IMG/VR virus record: IMGVR_UViG_3300032163_000068
Span: 1-32,606 of that record
Source of the DNA: a virus
Length of the DNA stretch: 32,606 nucleotides
Direction: 5' to 3' (one strand)
Every line of letters begins with the position of its first letter. Within the stretch, counting starts at the first letter, position 1. The translations under genes were made by a program, and so were the position numbers. This document shows, one piece after another, positions 15,367-22,887 of this stretch. The notes beneath the pieces were generated by a model. It had not been told where the DNA came from. It saw only the letters and a list, made by a program, of their open reading frames with translations, and searched no databases.

Positions 15367-16339
15367 AGCCGTATAACCCCCCACTAAAAATTCTATTAAC
15401 TGGTTTCAAATTAGTCGCGCGCAATTCAACTGTCTGTCCGCTCGGCACTCTGATATCAAAACTCGCATTGATGCCGCGCTCTGTCCACGCATTGCGCCAT
15501 TGCCATTTTGCGGCAGTCCCGACATAAACCTTGAACAATCCGTCATCAATTCCTTCACAGATAATCCCGTTGATTGTTAGCGTCTTGCCTGATGTCGCGG
15601 TCAAGGTGGCTAACACTTTTTCTGTCGCTGGGACGCAAGTTTGCTCACTCCAATTATGCTGATAAATTCCTGCGCCGCCACCAGTTATCGCGGCTAATAT
15701 CTGGTTTAATAAAGTAATGACCTGCGTTAAATCTGTTCCGCCGCCGCTTGCCGCATAAACAACCTGCTCAATAGCGCGGTAAAACTTCTCGCCATCACTT
15801 AACCTAACGCTTATCGGCTTTGTCGGGTCGTTGCTCAAATATCTCAACGGACGCAATGCCGCCAGCAATTCCGCATCTTGTTTCACGGAAATCTTTTTTA
15901 GGAACTCTCGTAACTCCTCAATCTGTTTTGTGTTTTTAAAATGCTCCTCACCTACTAAACTTTCTGCCGCTCTTATCATCGCGCTCAAATCCTCGCGCAA
16001 CGGCTCTAAACTAATTTGATTTTTAACCTTAACTTCGTCCAGAGGATTTAAGACCTCAACTTTTTGAACTTCCTTTTTAAAATCATCGGGATTATCTACC
16101 TTGACAATTCCTTCAATCCGTTGTTTCGCTGGCACTTCCAGTTTTATCGCTTCAACCTTCTCGCCTAACTCTTTTGTATGGTCAATTAACTGCTCAAACG
16201 CTTTTAATAACTCTGCAATTTTTACTTCAAAAACCACTCCGATTTTATCGGCGATTTTTGTCGCGATTTTATTTTGTTCCACTTCCAGTTTTTTTGCTTC
16301 AATCGCGCCACGAATTTTATCACTATTTAGCGGTATCAT
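15356..16339 (-). CDS. Virion protein with coiled-coil stalk and beta-rich head
   Basis: A 327-residue protein. Residues 1-170 are helical with heptads (LLKAFEQLIDHTKELGEKVE and later helices). A Gly-rich hinge (TGGGAGIYQ, about 215-225) leads to a C-terminal beta domain of about 100 residues (LTATSGKTLTINGIICEG, then VELRATNLKP), ending FSGGLYGYEL. Stalk plus beta head suggests a head fibre or decoration. It overlaps the portal gene by 17 bases, which ties it to the head module. Confidence 0.65.
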   Translation of the reverse strand: MIPLNSDKIRGAIEAKKLEVEQNKIATKIADKIGVVFEVKIAELLKAFEQLIDHTKELGEKVEAIKLEVPAKQRIEGIVKVDNPDDFKKEVQKVEVLNPLDEVKVKNQISLEPLREDLSAMIRAAESLVGEEHFKNTKQIEELREFLKKISVKQDAELLAALRPLRYLSNDPTKPISVRLSDGEKFYRAIEQVVYAASGGGTDLTQVITLLNQILAAITGGGAGIYQHNWSEQTCVPATEKVLATLTATSGKTLTINGIICEGIDDGLFKVYVGTAAKWQWRNAWTERGINASFDIRVPSGQTVELRATNLKPVNRIFSGGLYGYEL

Positions 16340-17921
16340 TTTGTTTTAACTCAAGCGCATCTGCCGCTAACTTTTCTGCGATTTCCTTTTTTTCCTCAAC
16401 TATCATCAAATCCTTTTTCGTTTTATCCAGTTCGCTTTTATAAAAATCACGCTCCAACTCCAACCCCGTCTCTGTCAAAATCGCAACGGCTTCCTGCTTC
16501 GCTTGACTGACATCTTTTTGCTCGGCTGATTGTTTTTTCTCTACTAACAATTCAATTTTCCGTCTCATCGCTTCAATTGCCTTGCGCTTTTTGTTGCCAG
16601 CCAACAATTTTTTTCTGCTTATCTTATACTTTTTGTCTGCCTTATAATTCCTCGCCTTCGGCGCTTTTAAAACCACCATATCGGCGTTTATCCCTTCCGT
16701 GCCTGCCTCTGTCTCATCTGTTGTCTCGCCATCAGCACTTACCTCACCAAACGGCATCATCGCAATTGACTGATACAAACTGTCGCCGCCGTCAACTGGC
16801 GGCAACCCTTCCGCGCTTCTGATTTCGTTTGTTGTTAGCCAGCGATTAAATCCCTGAACATACTCATTGATTTTTTCCACTCTATTTTCTGGGGTCGGGT
16901 CGTCAAAATCTAAATACAGATTATCGCCATAAAGCGGCATCAAAAATTCATTCAGCGTTTCAACTAACGCCTGCATTTTAGGTTTAACCACTCTTGAACT
17001 GAACACATAGTTTGTCGCTTCCGCGTTTGAAACAGTCACATCTTGAGTTATGCCCAGCACAGTTTTTGGCACGCGCCATATTCCTAAAATCTCATCACGC
17101 GTCATTTCCTTTTGCCTCATAAAATCCATATCCTTTTGACTAATCTGCATCTGTGTATATTCTAAATCACCTTCTAAAATTGCAATACGATGCGCTCTGT
17201 CCGTGCCTTGATGTTGCGCTTCCCACTCTCTTGATAAACGCTCATACTCATCATCTTTCATTCCGCCTTTTGCTATCAACACTCCATCGGGACGCGCGCT
17301 GTTATAAAAAAAGTTTCTATTCCACTCTGAACTGTATCGCTCCGTATCAATTGACAGCGCCGCCGCCTGAACAGGCGACAGTCCGCGATACGGATTTATC
17401 GGATTAGGATATTTAAAATGAATTACCTCAAACGGCTGGAATGTTAGCGTCTTTTGCACCATACGATAAATATACCCTTTGATAAAAGTGTTTGCATCTG
17501 GCACGACATCAACTAAATCTGGTCGCAAAATCCACAACTCTTTTATCGGGTCTGTCGGCTTCGGATTTTCCTTGCCGCGCTCCAGAAACCAAAAACACTC
17601 ACCCGTCAACTCCATATAGGTTTGATGCAGTTTCAAAAAATCTGCCTTTGTCTGGAACGGATTGACTTTATAAAGCAAATCCAGCGCATCGCCTTCCTCA
17701 AGTTCCACAATCTCGCCGTTAGTCATCTGCATCAATTTAAAATCTACATTGGCGATTTCCTCTGCGATGGCAGAAACGCAGGCATAAACCCAGCCCTGCA
17801 TTGCTTCCAACCTTTGTGTAACATTGGCGGCTGGCGGCGCATTGCCATAAATAACTGGAAACGCGATATGATGCGCCTGTTTTCTCATTGCGCTGAAAAC
17901 TCTTTGAAAAATGTTAGGCAT
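16323..17921 (-). CDS. Portal protein (HK97 type)
   Basis: A 532-residue protein. It carries the HK97-type portal pattern: RLEAMQGWVYACVSAIAEEI near residues 38-57, WILRPDLVDVVPDAN, VIHFKYPNPINPYRGLSPVQ, then EMTRDEILGIWRVPKTVLG and DDPTPENRVEKINEYVQGF. The C-terminal 130 residues are a Lys/Glu-rich coiled coil (about 415-525), longer than in typical family members. It forms the dodecameric DNA channel at one vertex. A promoter (18033-18062) and a 110-base leader precede it. Confidence 0.93.
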   Translation of the reverse strand: MPNIFQRVFSAMRKQAHHIAFPVIYGNAPPAANVTQRLEAMQGWVYACVSAIAEEIANVDFKLMQMTNGEIVELEEGDALDLLYKVNPFQTKADFLKLHQTYMELTGECFWFLERGKENPKPTDPIKELWILRPDLVDVVPDANTFIKGYIYRMVQKTLTFQPFEVIHFKYPNPINPYRGLSPVQAAALSIDTERYSSEWNRNFFYNSARPDGVLIAKGGMKDDEYERLSREWEAQHQGTDRAHRIAILEGDLEYTQMQISQKDMDFMRQKEMTRDEILGIWRVPKTVLGITQDVTVSNAEATNYVFSSRVVKPKMQALVETLNEFLMPLYGDNLYLDFDDPTPENRVEKINEYVQGFNRWLTTNEIRSAEGLPPVDGGDSLYQSIAMMPFGEVSADGETTDETEAGTEGINADMVVLKAPKARNYKADKKYKISRKKLLAGNKKRKAIEAMRRKIELLVEKKQSAEQKDVSQAKQEAVAILTETGLELERDFYKSELDKTKKDLMIVEEKKEIAEKLAADALELKQNDTAK

Positions 17922-17936
17922 AAAAAAATAAAACTC

Positions 17937-17970
17937 CTCAACTCTACGCTTTTACAAGCGCTGAAGTGAG
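17937..17970 (-). promoter_or_regulatory. Imperfect hairpin in portal leader
   Basis: CTCA/TGAG, TC/GA and CGCTT/AAGCG can pair with two small symmetric internal loops and a TTAC-type loop. It ends about 16 bases before the portal ATG, and GGAG lies between. It may affect how ribosomes reach the portal start. Confidence 0.4.
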
Positions 17971-18032
17971 AAGTTTAGCATTACGAAAAATTAGGCAATT
18001 CACCATTTAATTTTGGTCGTGCTTCCACTCAT

Positions 18033-18062
18033 ATTTTACAACTAACGGCAATCAAATGTCAA
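18033..18062 (-). promoter_or_regulatory. Promoter for portal and head operon
   Basis: On the minus strand TTGACA (18062-18057) is followed after 18 bases by TAAAAT (18038-18033). It lies in the 162-base gap between terminase and portal. Transcription would start near 18026, with a leader of about 105 bases. Confidence 0.65.
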
Positions 18063-18072
18063 CAACAATTTT

Positions 18073-18081
18073 TTATCCACA
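18073..18081 (+). other. DnaA-box match TTATCCACA
   Basis: An exact copy of the classical nine-base DnaA box lies just upstream of the portal promoter, at the end of the terminase gene region. It is a single site and may be chance. The cluster near 25.5 kb is the better origin candidate. Confidence 0.35.
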
Positions 18082-18083
18082 AC

Positions 18084-19451
18084 TCATAACCACCTTATTC
18101 GCGGCTCAACTCGCAAACCAATTCCTTTTTTACCGATTAAAAAAGCATCGCTAATATCATCGTGCGAACCGCGCGGCAACATTAAAATCTCATTGATAAA
18201 TTCCGTCATATTGTCCAGCAAATAAATTTTTCCGTTCTCAAACAACGGCGCTAATTCCTCTGCAAATCTTTTTGTCTTGTTTGTTGTTGTTTTAATTCCT
18301 TCAATCGGCAAATTAGTTTGCTTTATTAAAATCTGAACTGTATCCGCCTGAAACGCATTGTCCTCAATCCTGATTTTTTTCAGTCCTTGATAATACTGCG
18401 CCGTCTCAACAATCTTTTTTAATCGGGTCGCAAAATCAAATCTGCCGCGCACGACATTTCGGATATAGTAGTCGCCGTTTTGTGTCACGCGAAACACTAC
18501 CCCTGCAAAAAAGTCGCTGTCAAAATCTTTGCCAACGCTCAAATCAAATCCTGCATAGTCATCGCCGTCTGGCAAATCCTGCGGCTTGTAAAACTTCAAC
18601 CATTCCTTTTTAATCATCTCGCCGATAATTTTTATCGGCATATTGCAATACTCCTTCAAAAAAAACTTCTCGCCAAACTGATAACTGATTTCCTGTTTGC
18701 GCTCCATCAATTTTTCCCAACTCCATTTTTCTGGAAACAGCGTTATCTTTTTTTCCTCATCAACGATTGCCGAGTATGTTTTGAGCAACCACAATTTCGG
18801 GTCAAGCGCTTGAAACAAATCATCATCGCGTTGCAAAGTGCCAACCACAATGATTTGAGTTTCTGGCTCTGCCAACGGCAGAATATCGCCAGCATAACGC
18901 TCAATTGATTTTTTATTTTGCTCATCGGAATATAAAACCGATGTATCAATCGGGTCATCTAAAATTATCAACTTCGGGTGTGCGCCTCTGATGGCACTCC
19001 AAAATCCCTGCGCGTAAATCGTTGAACCATTGCCACAACGCAATTCTGTTTTATTCCAAAAATCTACGCCTTTGCCTTTGCCCAAATCCTCTAAAAACGG
19101 ACTGCGATAAATTGTTTTTTTTATCCTGTCTAAAATCTTGACTGCCTGTTTGTCTGTTTTTGAAAAAATGTAAATCTCATCGTCGGGGACATAATGCAGG
19201 CGCAATAACGGATAGCAGATTGAAAAATAAAAAGTTTTCAAATGGTCGCGCGGCGCTAATATGCGCAGGCGCGTTTTACTCAATAATAAATCCCACTCCT
19301 TGTGCAAATCGCCTAACTTCCAATCCTTGCCGTCTGGCTCATACGGATAAATCTGCTCGGCGATAAAGTCCGACAGATTGAAACGATAGCGCGCCTCATC
19401 AAGTTCCGACTTCGGGATTTTTGCTAATTTTTTCAACAATTGCTCTGGCAT
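18084..19451 (-). CDS. Terminase large subunit
   Basis: A 455-residue packaging motor. The ATPase has a degenerate Walker A, LAPRDHLKTF (about 65-74), Walker B LIILDDP (161-167) and a coupling segment IIVVGTLQRDDD (200-211). The nuclease part has acidic residues at GFDLSVGKDFDSD (Asp303), RIEDN (Glu363/Asp364) and HDDISDAF (Asp431/432). It pumps DNA into the head and cuts it. It overlaps the small subunit by 53 bases and is followed by a promoter and then the portal. The lack of visible cos ends fits headful cutting but does not prove it. Confidence 0.93.
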   Translation of the reverse strand: MPEQLLKKLAKIPKSELDEARYRFNLSDFIAEQIYPYEPDGKDWKLGDLHKEWDLLLSKTRLRILAPRDHLKTFYFSICYPLLRLHYVPDDEIYIFSKTDKQAVKILDRIKKTIYRSPFLEDLGKGKGVDFWNKTELRCGNGSTIYAQGFWSAIRGAHPKLIILDDPIDTSVLYSDEQNKKSIERYAGDILPLAEPETQIIVVGTLQRDDDLFQALDPKLWLLKTYSAIVDEEKKITLFPEKWSWEKLMERKQEISYQFGEKFFLKEYCNMPIKIIGEMIKKEWLKFYKPQDLPDGDDYAGFDLSVGKDFDSDFFAGVVFRVTQNGDYYIRNVVRGRFDFATRLKKIVETAQYYQGLKKIRIEDNAFQADTVQILIKQTNLPIEGIKTTTNKTKRFAEELAPLFENGKIYLLDNMTEFINEILMLPRGSHDDISDAFLIGKKGIGLRVEPRIRWL

Positions 19452-19881
19452 CGGCTTCTGGCATCTTTTTTAATAAATCATAAAAACTCTCGCCGCCTTC
19501 AGTTTTCAAAGTTCCTAACTTTCGCTCAAAAATTCCAGCGTCCATTTTTCGCTCAATCAATGAATTACGCGTATCAAAAACCGCTTTAAAAGCGGCTATC
19601 TTATCACGCTGACTGCTGGTTTTGTCCGTGATGATATCCCACATATCCGTTACCAACACATCAAAAATTCTGGTTAAATCGCCTAAATCCTTTTGTATTT
19701 CCGAACGATTGATATTTTCAATTGCCTGCCTGTCAATCTTTTTTTTCAGTTTCAGAATGAACGCTATGTCGTATCCCAAAACGCTCGCCAAACGACTGCC
19801 TGATATTCTCGGCTCACGAACCATTAAACGGCGCATACGCGCCATAATTAACTCTTTTGCCTCATCGCTGAACGCTGGCAT
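19399..19881 (-). CDS. Terminase small subunit-like protein
   Basis: A 160-residue protein immediately before TerL, overlapping it by 53 bases. It starts with a helix-turn-helix-like region (MARMRRLMVREPRISGSRLA), where ISGSRLASVLGYD could be the recognition unit. Next come long helices (about 60-120) suited to ring formation, and a C-terminal segment ESFYDLLKKMPEADARAIVE. Small subunits recognise the packaging site and load TerL. The assignment rests on position and form. Confidence 0.75.
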   Translation of the reverse strand: MPAFSDEAKELIMARMRRLMVREPRISGSRLASVLGYDIAFILKLKKKIDRQAIENINRSEIQKDLGDLTRIFDVLVTDMWDIITDKTSSQRDKIAAFKAVFDTRNSLIERKMDAGIFERKLGTLKTEGGESFYDLLKKMPEADARAIVEKISKNPEVGT

Positions 19882-19921
19882 AATCTTATGTTATTTTTTG
19901 TTTTATTACGCTTAAATAAAT

Positions 19922-20521
19922 TTAAAACAATTCGTTTTGCTTCGGCTCTTTTTGCCGCAAATCGTTTGCCTCATCTGCCCAGACATTGATATTTATATCG
20001 TGGTTTTCCAATTGGCAACCTTCCTCAATCCAATGCTTCCAGCTACGCTTCAAAATCCTGCCGCGTTTCGTGTGTTTATCCAGCGCATAGTCGGGTATTG
20101 TCAATCGCCAGTTTTTTAAATCGCGCCTCAAGCGAACAACCCCTTGCAAATCATCGGCGGCTCGCGTCTTTTTGCTCTGCGTCAAATATAAAATCGCGTT
20201 AGCAAGGCATAGCCGCGCGCTCCCGTGACGCTCATCTTTTAAAAAGTCATCAAACTCTCGCGCCAGCGTATCAATTAAAATTATCGCCTGCGGATTGGCA
20301 ATGCCGATATCCTCATTGGCGATAACCTTCAATCGCTTCCAGAGATAGCGCTGAAAATTACTCTCAAAAAGTTCCAGCGCCCAGTAAAATGCTTCCTCTG
20401 TTTTGCCACGCCTGATTTCCTTTTGCAAGGCGCTGATGACCTCATCAAGGGGGTGATTATTTTTTGTGATGGCTTCAAAGCGCTTTTTTGGCTCTATAAA
20501 GCCGTTTGTAGCGTTTATCAT
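19922..20521 (-). CDS. Stand-alone RarA/MgsA C-terminal-domain protein
   Basis: The ATG at 20521 gives 199 residues. Residues about 20-130 follow the C-terminal oligomerisation/clamp-loader domain of RarA (MgsA): HPLDEVISALQKEIRRGKTE, then EEAFYWALELFE, then LKVIANEDIGIANPQA and ARLCLANAILYLTQSKKT. An IPDYALDKHTKRG motif lies near 150-165. The AAA+ ATPase domain of RarA is absent. The family acts at stalled forks; a stand-alone copy could steer host RarA or act as an adaptor in phage replication, which is inference. A promoter (20529-20557) ends only seven bases before this ATG. Confidence 0.8.
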   Translation of the reverse strand: MINATNGFIEPKKRFEAITKNNHPLDEVISALQKEIRRGKTEEAFYWALELFESNFQRYLWKRLKVIANEDIGIANPQAIILIDTLAREFDDFLKDERHGSARLCLANAILYLTQSKKTRAADDLQGVVRLRRDLKNWRLTIPDYALDKHTKRGRILKRSWKHWIEEGCQLENHDININVWADEANDLRQKEPKQNELF

Positions 20522-20528
20522 ATCCTCA

Positions 20529-20557
20529 ATTTTATCACCCTTTTGTCTCAATGTCAA
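20529..20557 (-). promoter_or_regulatory. Promoter directly before the RarA-domain gene
   Basis: TTGACA (20557-20552), 17 bases, TAAAAT (20534-20529) with TGA before it (extended -10). Only seven bases (TGAGGAT) separate the -10 from the ATG at 20521, so the transcript would begin at or next to the start codon. A second TTGACA lies 12 bases further upstream. Confidence 0.75.
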
Positions 20558-20564
20558 GCGATTG

Positions 20565-21308
20565 TCAACTGTCGCCGATGTCTAACAACTGCTGTCGCGG
20601 CACGCTAATCTTGATTGCGATTGTGCCTTTTTCCTTTTTAAATCCGATTGCGCCGCGCCACCGCTCTTTTAAAACATTCAAATCAATCCTGTCGCTCGCT
20701 TCTGTCCTGATTGATGCGCTTCCGCCTGCATTGTTAAACCGCTCAATGATAAACGCAAATCTATTGTCAACGAACAAAAATCTTTTTTTCGCCAGCACCT
20801 TCAATGAAAAATCAATGTCCACTCTGGTTTTGCGCTCCGTGTCAAATCTGATATCGCGCCCGATAATCCCGAACGCACTCCCGACCCAAGTGTTTAGCAC
20901 AAACGGCTTCTGCGGCATAAACTTCCTTGTATCCCACGCCTGACTGAACCCATAAGCGTATGCGCCGATGTCCTCTGCTATCTGATGGCAATTATAAATC
21001 ACCTGTTTAATATCATCTGGCTCTGATATTGTGCGACCTCTCATTCCGACATTGCACCACAATCTTGTTGTGTCATCGTCCAGAAAAAAAATATCACCCT
21101 CAACATTATCTAAAATCCATTGGCGTTTTTTTCCTAATCCGACCACATCGCTTTTATGCAAAATGATTTCCTCATCTCTTAAACCCCACGCTTTGTATTC
21201 GTCCGCTTCGTCCTCGCCGATACAAAAATAAAATCCGTCCTCTAAAAGATTGCGCAAATTTCCAACGCTATGCGGACGCTTGCGGCTCGGCACGATTATC
21301 TTTAACAT
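20565..21308 (-). CDS. Putative GT-A glycosyltransferase (TET-associated type)
   Basis: A 247-residue protein starting with IIVPSRKRPHSVGNLRNLL, a nucleotide-sugar-binding first strand and helix. FCIGEDEADEYKAWG follows, then GLGKKRQWILDN (about 57-68) and the acidic DxD-like metal site FFLDDDT (75-80). WVGSAFGIIGRDI and VDIDFSLKVLAKKRFLFVDN continue the GT-A pattern. This resembles phage glycosyltransferases known from base-modification operons (TAGT family). The acceptor would be a modified base, but no TET/JBP-like oxygenase or other base-modifying enzyme is visible. The gene overlaps the ParB-like gene by 41 bases. Sugar and target are unknown. Confidence 0.68.
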   Translation of the reverse strand: MLKIIVPSRKRPHSVGNLRNLLEDGFYFCIGEDEADEYKAWGLRDEEIILHKSDVVGLGKKRQWILDNVEGDIFFLDDDTTRLWCNVGMRGRTISEPDDIKQVIYNCHQIAEDIGAYAYGFSQAWDTRKFMPQKPFVLNTWVGSAFGIIGRDIRFDTERKTRVDIDFSLKVLAKKRFLFVDNRFAFIIERFNNAGGSASIRTEASDRIDLNVLKERWRGAIGFKKEKGTIAIKISVPRQQLLDIGDS

Positions 21309-21936
21309 AATTTTTTTCCACTAATTCTAAAAATCTTTTGCCGTCAACGCCGCGTCCCAACCCGACTTTTTTCCTTTTGCCGAATACAAACGCCTCTTTT
21401 TTTAATTCCAGCAGTTCCGCCGCGCGCATAAAATCAAATTGATTTTTAAAAAAAAGCACTACATAATCGTAATGCTCATACGGCAACAATTCCAACTCTT
21501 TTGGCAATATGTCTGCCTCTGCTAAATCATTTTTGGCTTCGCCTTCTAACCTGCGCCTGATTTCGCCTAACGCCAGTTTATCAAATAAATCTGGCTCTTT
21601 TATCTCAATCCTTGTCAAAATGTCCAGCGCATTTTTATCAAACTCGCCTCTGATGGCAGGATTGTTGATTGCCAGCATCAACTTTTGCTCATCGTCCTCG
21701 CTCAACTCAACTACGCTCACCTCAATTTCGTCCTCATCTTTTAGCTGGTTTTTTAAAATTTTCAATCGCTGATTTCCGTTTAAAACATTGCCCGTTGTCT
21801 GGTTATAAATTATCGGCTCAACATAGCCAAACTCATCAAGGGACGCTCTCAATCCTTCCAGCGCCAAATCTGATATCTGGCGCGGATTTTCCGCGTTGAC
21901 GACCAAATCCTTCATTTTTAATTTAGTTATCTGCAT
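21268..21936 (-). CDS. ParB/Srx-like domain protein
   Basis: A 222-residue protein. The N-terminal 110 residues match the ParB/sulfiredoxin fold: LVVNAENPRQISDLALEGLR, SLDEFGYVEPIIYN, then the GNQRLKIL motif (54-61, in place of GERR) and AINNPAIRGEFD. There is no ParB DNA-binding helix-turn-helix. The C-terminal half contains LPYEHYDYVVLFFKNQFDFM and a GKRKKVGLGRGVDGKRF segment. Proteins with this domain occur in phage base-modification and methylase operons, where the domain may act as an ATP/CTP-using or nuclease unit. Overlap with the glycosyltransferase gene suggests a joint role. Confidence 0.72.
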   Translation of the reverse strand: MQITKLKMKDLVVNAENPRQISDLALEGLRASLDEFGYVEPIIYNQTTGNVLNGNQRLKILKNQLKDEDEIEVSVVELSEDDEQKLMLAINNPAIRGEFDKNALDILTRIEIKEPDLFDKLALGEIRRRLEGEAKNDLAEADILPKELELLPYEHYDYVVLFFKNQFDFMRAAELLELKKEAFVFGKRKKVGLGRGVDGKRFLELVEKNYVKDNRAEPQASA

Positions 21937-22037
21937 ACATCAAATAAAATATGATAAAAAATAAAAGCAACTGTCGCAACTGCCGCTCCGAACAGGAAAA
22001 AAAACAGACATCTTTGAATTTGGGTTTTCTCTGACAT
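21927..22037 (-). CDS. Tiny membrane protein (36 residues)
   Basis: ATG at 22037, TAA at 21927, overlapping the ParB-like gene start by ten bases. The product begins MSEKTQIQR and then spans the membrane with CLFFFLFGAAVATVAFIFYH. Short charged ends flank it. The tRNA-like element abuts the start codon. Such mini-proteins in phages can modulate host membrane proteins. It is too short for a family match. Confidence 0.55.
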   Translation of the reverse strand: MSEKTQIQRCLFFFLFGAAVATVAFIFYHILFDVCR

Positions 22038-22039
22038 TA

Positions 22040-22083
22040 CGCGAGGGCAGGAATTGAACCTGCCTAACCTCGCCTTGCTCGCG
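22040..22083 (-). ncRNA. tRNA-like acceptor/T-arm element
   Basis: On the minus strand the element reads CGCGAG, 13 bases, GGCAGG, TTCAATT, CCTGCC, CTCGCG. GGTTCAATTCC matches the tRNA T-loop/B-box consensus. CGCGAG and CTCGCG can form a six-bp acceptor-like stem, or GCGAG next to it can pair instead. D and anticodon arms are missing, so it is not a working tRNA. It may be a tRNA 3' fragment (as in attP sites), a decayed tRNA, or a structured leader of the tiny membrane protein. Confidence 0.45.
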
Positions 22084-22148
22084 ATGGCGGCGACACTATT
22101 TTTTCGTGGTTTCGTGCCGCCGTTTTAAAATTTTAGTTAGGCGGCTAT

Positions 22149-22691
22149 CTACTCTGGTTTTTTTTCGCCTTCCTCTGCTTCGCCGCCTTCCTCTGGCGCT
22201 TCGCCTTCAACTGGCGCTTCGCCTTCTGGTTTTTTTTCCTCATCAATCATTTTTTTTATTACTTTTATTTTAACTTTTTCCTCTGGGATACCACCGACCT
22301 TTTTGCCTAATAAGACAGACAAATACTCTTTGTCAATCTGGCTATTTTCGTAGTATCCTTCCAGCATCGCTTTTATTTTCTCATTCTGCGGATTTTTTTT
22401 ATTGCGCGCTTTTATCCTCACCTTCAAATACTCAACTGGCGGCTCGCTCACCAAACCCAGCACCCAATTCAGAGTATAACCAATGATGGTAAAAGTAGTC
22501 GTGTCCTGCGCTTTTAGCAACATTGATGCCGAACTGTCCTTTGTCCTATCAATTGTCACCAACCGCAAAACCTTCCTCTGATGTAGTTTTTCTAATTCAC
22601 GCCTAATCTGCAACAGATTTTTTGGCTTCGTCCTTAACCTGCCATATTTATAATCGTAAATTTTGGCTCTTAACTTATCAAAAAAATTCAT
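22149..22691 (-). CDS. Unknown protein with acidic repeat tail
   Basis: A 180-residue protein. The N-terminus is basic (FFDKLRAKIYDYKYGRLRTK), followed by a helical part and a hydrophobic stretch FTIIGYTLNWVLGLVS that might touch a membrane. Residues 150-180 are Glu/Pro/Gly repeats (EGEAPVEGEAPEEGGEAEEG), disordered and acidic. I do not recognise a family. It follows a 47-residue membrane protein with a 14-base gap, so the pair may work at the membrane. Confidence 0.6.
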   Translation of the reverse strand: MNFFDKLRAKIYDYKYGRLRTKPKNLLQIRRELEKLHQRKVLRLVTIDRTKDSSASMLLKAQDTTTFTIIGYTLNWVLGLVSEPPVEYLKVRIKARNKKNPQNEKIKAMLEGYYENSQIDKEYLSVLLGKKVGGIPEEKVKIKVIKKMIDEEKKPEGEAPVEGEAPEEGGEAEEGEKKPE

Positions 22692-22704
22692 TTTGCGATT
22701 AAAT

Positions 22705-22848
22705 TTATTTATCCAGCCATTGCAAAATAACTCCGATGACTAAAATTATTGCGCCTGCAATGACAAACACTTTGCCTAACTCAAATACTGGCGCAACTAA
22801 CATTAACGCTAATCCTGTCCACGATAATTTTGTTCCAACGCTTCTCAT
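22705..22848 (-). CDS. Small two-helix membrane protein (47 residues)
   Basis: ATG at 22848, TAA at 22705. The product begins MRSVGTKLSWTGLALMLVAP and continues FELGKVFVIAGAIILVIGVI, giving two closely spaced hydrophobic helices, and ends LQWLDK. The start has the local A/T type (TAAAAATTATG). It fills an otherwise empty 197-base space between two genes. A holin-like or host-takeover role is possible; the lysis module lies elsewhere. Confidence 0.65.
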   Translation of the reverse strand: MRSVGTKLSWTGLALMLVAPVFELGKVFVIAGAIILVIGVILQWLDK

Positions 22849-22887
22849 AATTTTTAAAAGATGTTTATTTTATTTTTTACCCGACCT

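Noticed and set aside
18743-18958. Open frame inside the terminase gene on the same strand
   Set aside because: It lies wholly inside TerL in another frame, without start context or domain.
20522-20557. Longer TTG start for the RarA-domain gene
   Set aside because: The TTG is the -35 hexamer of the promoter. The ATG at 20521 fits the domain start better.
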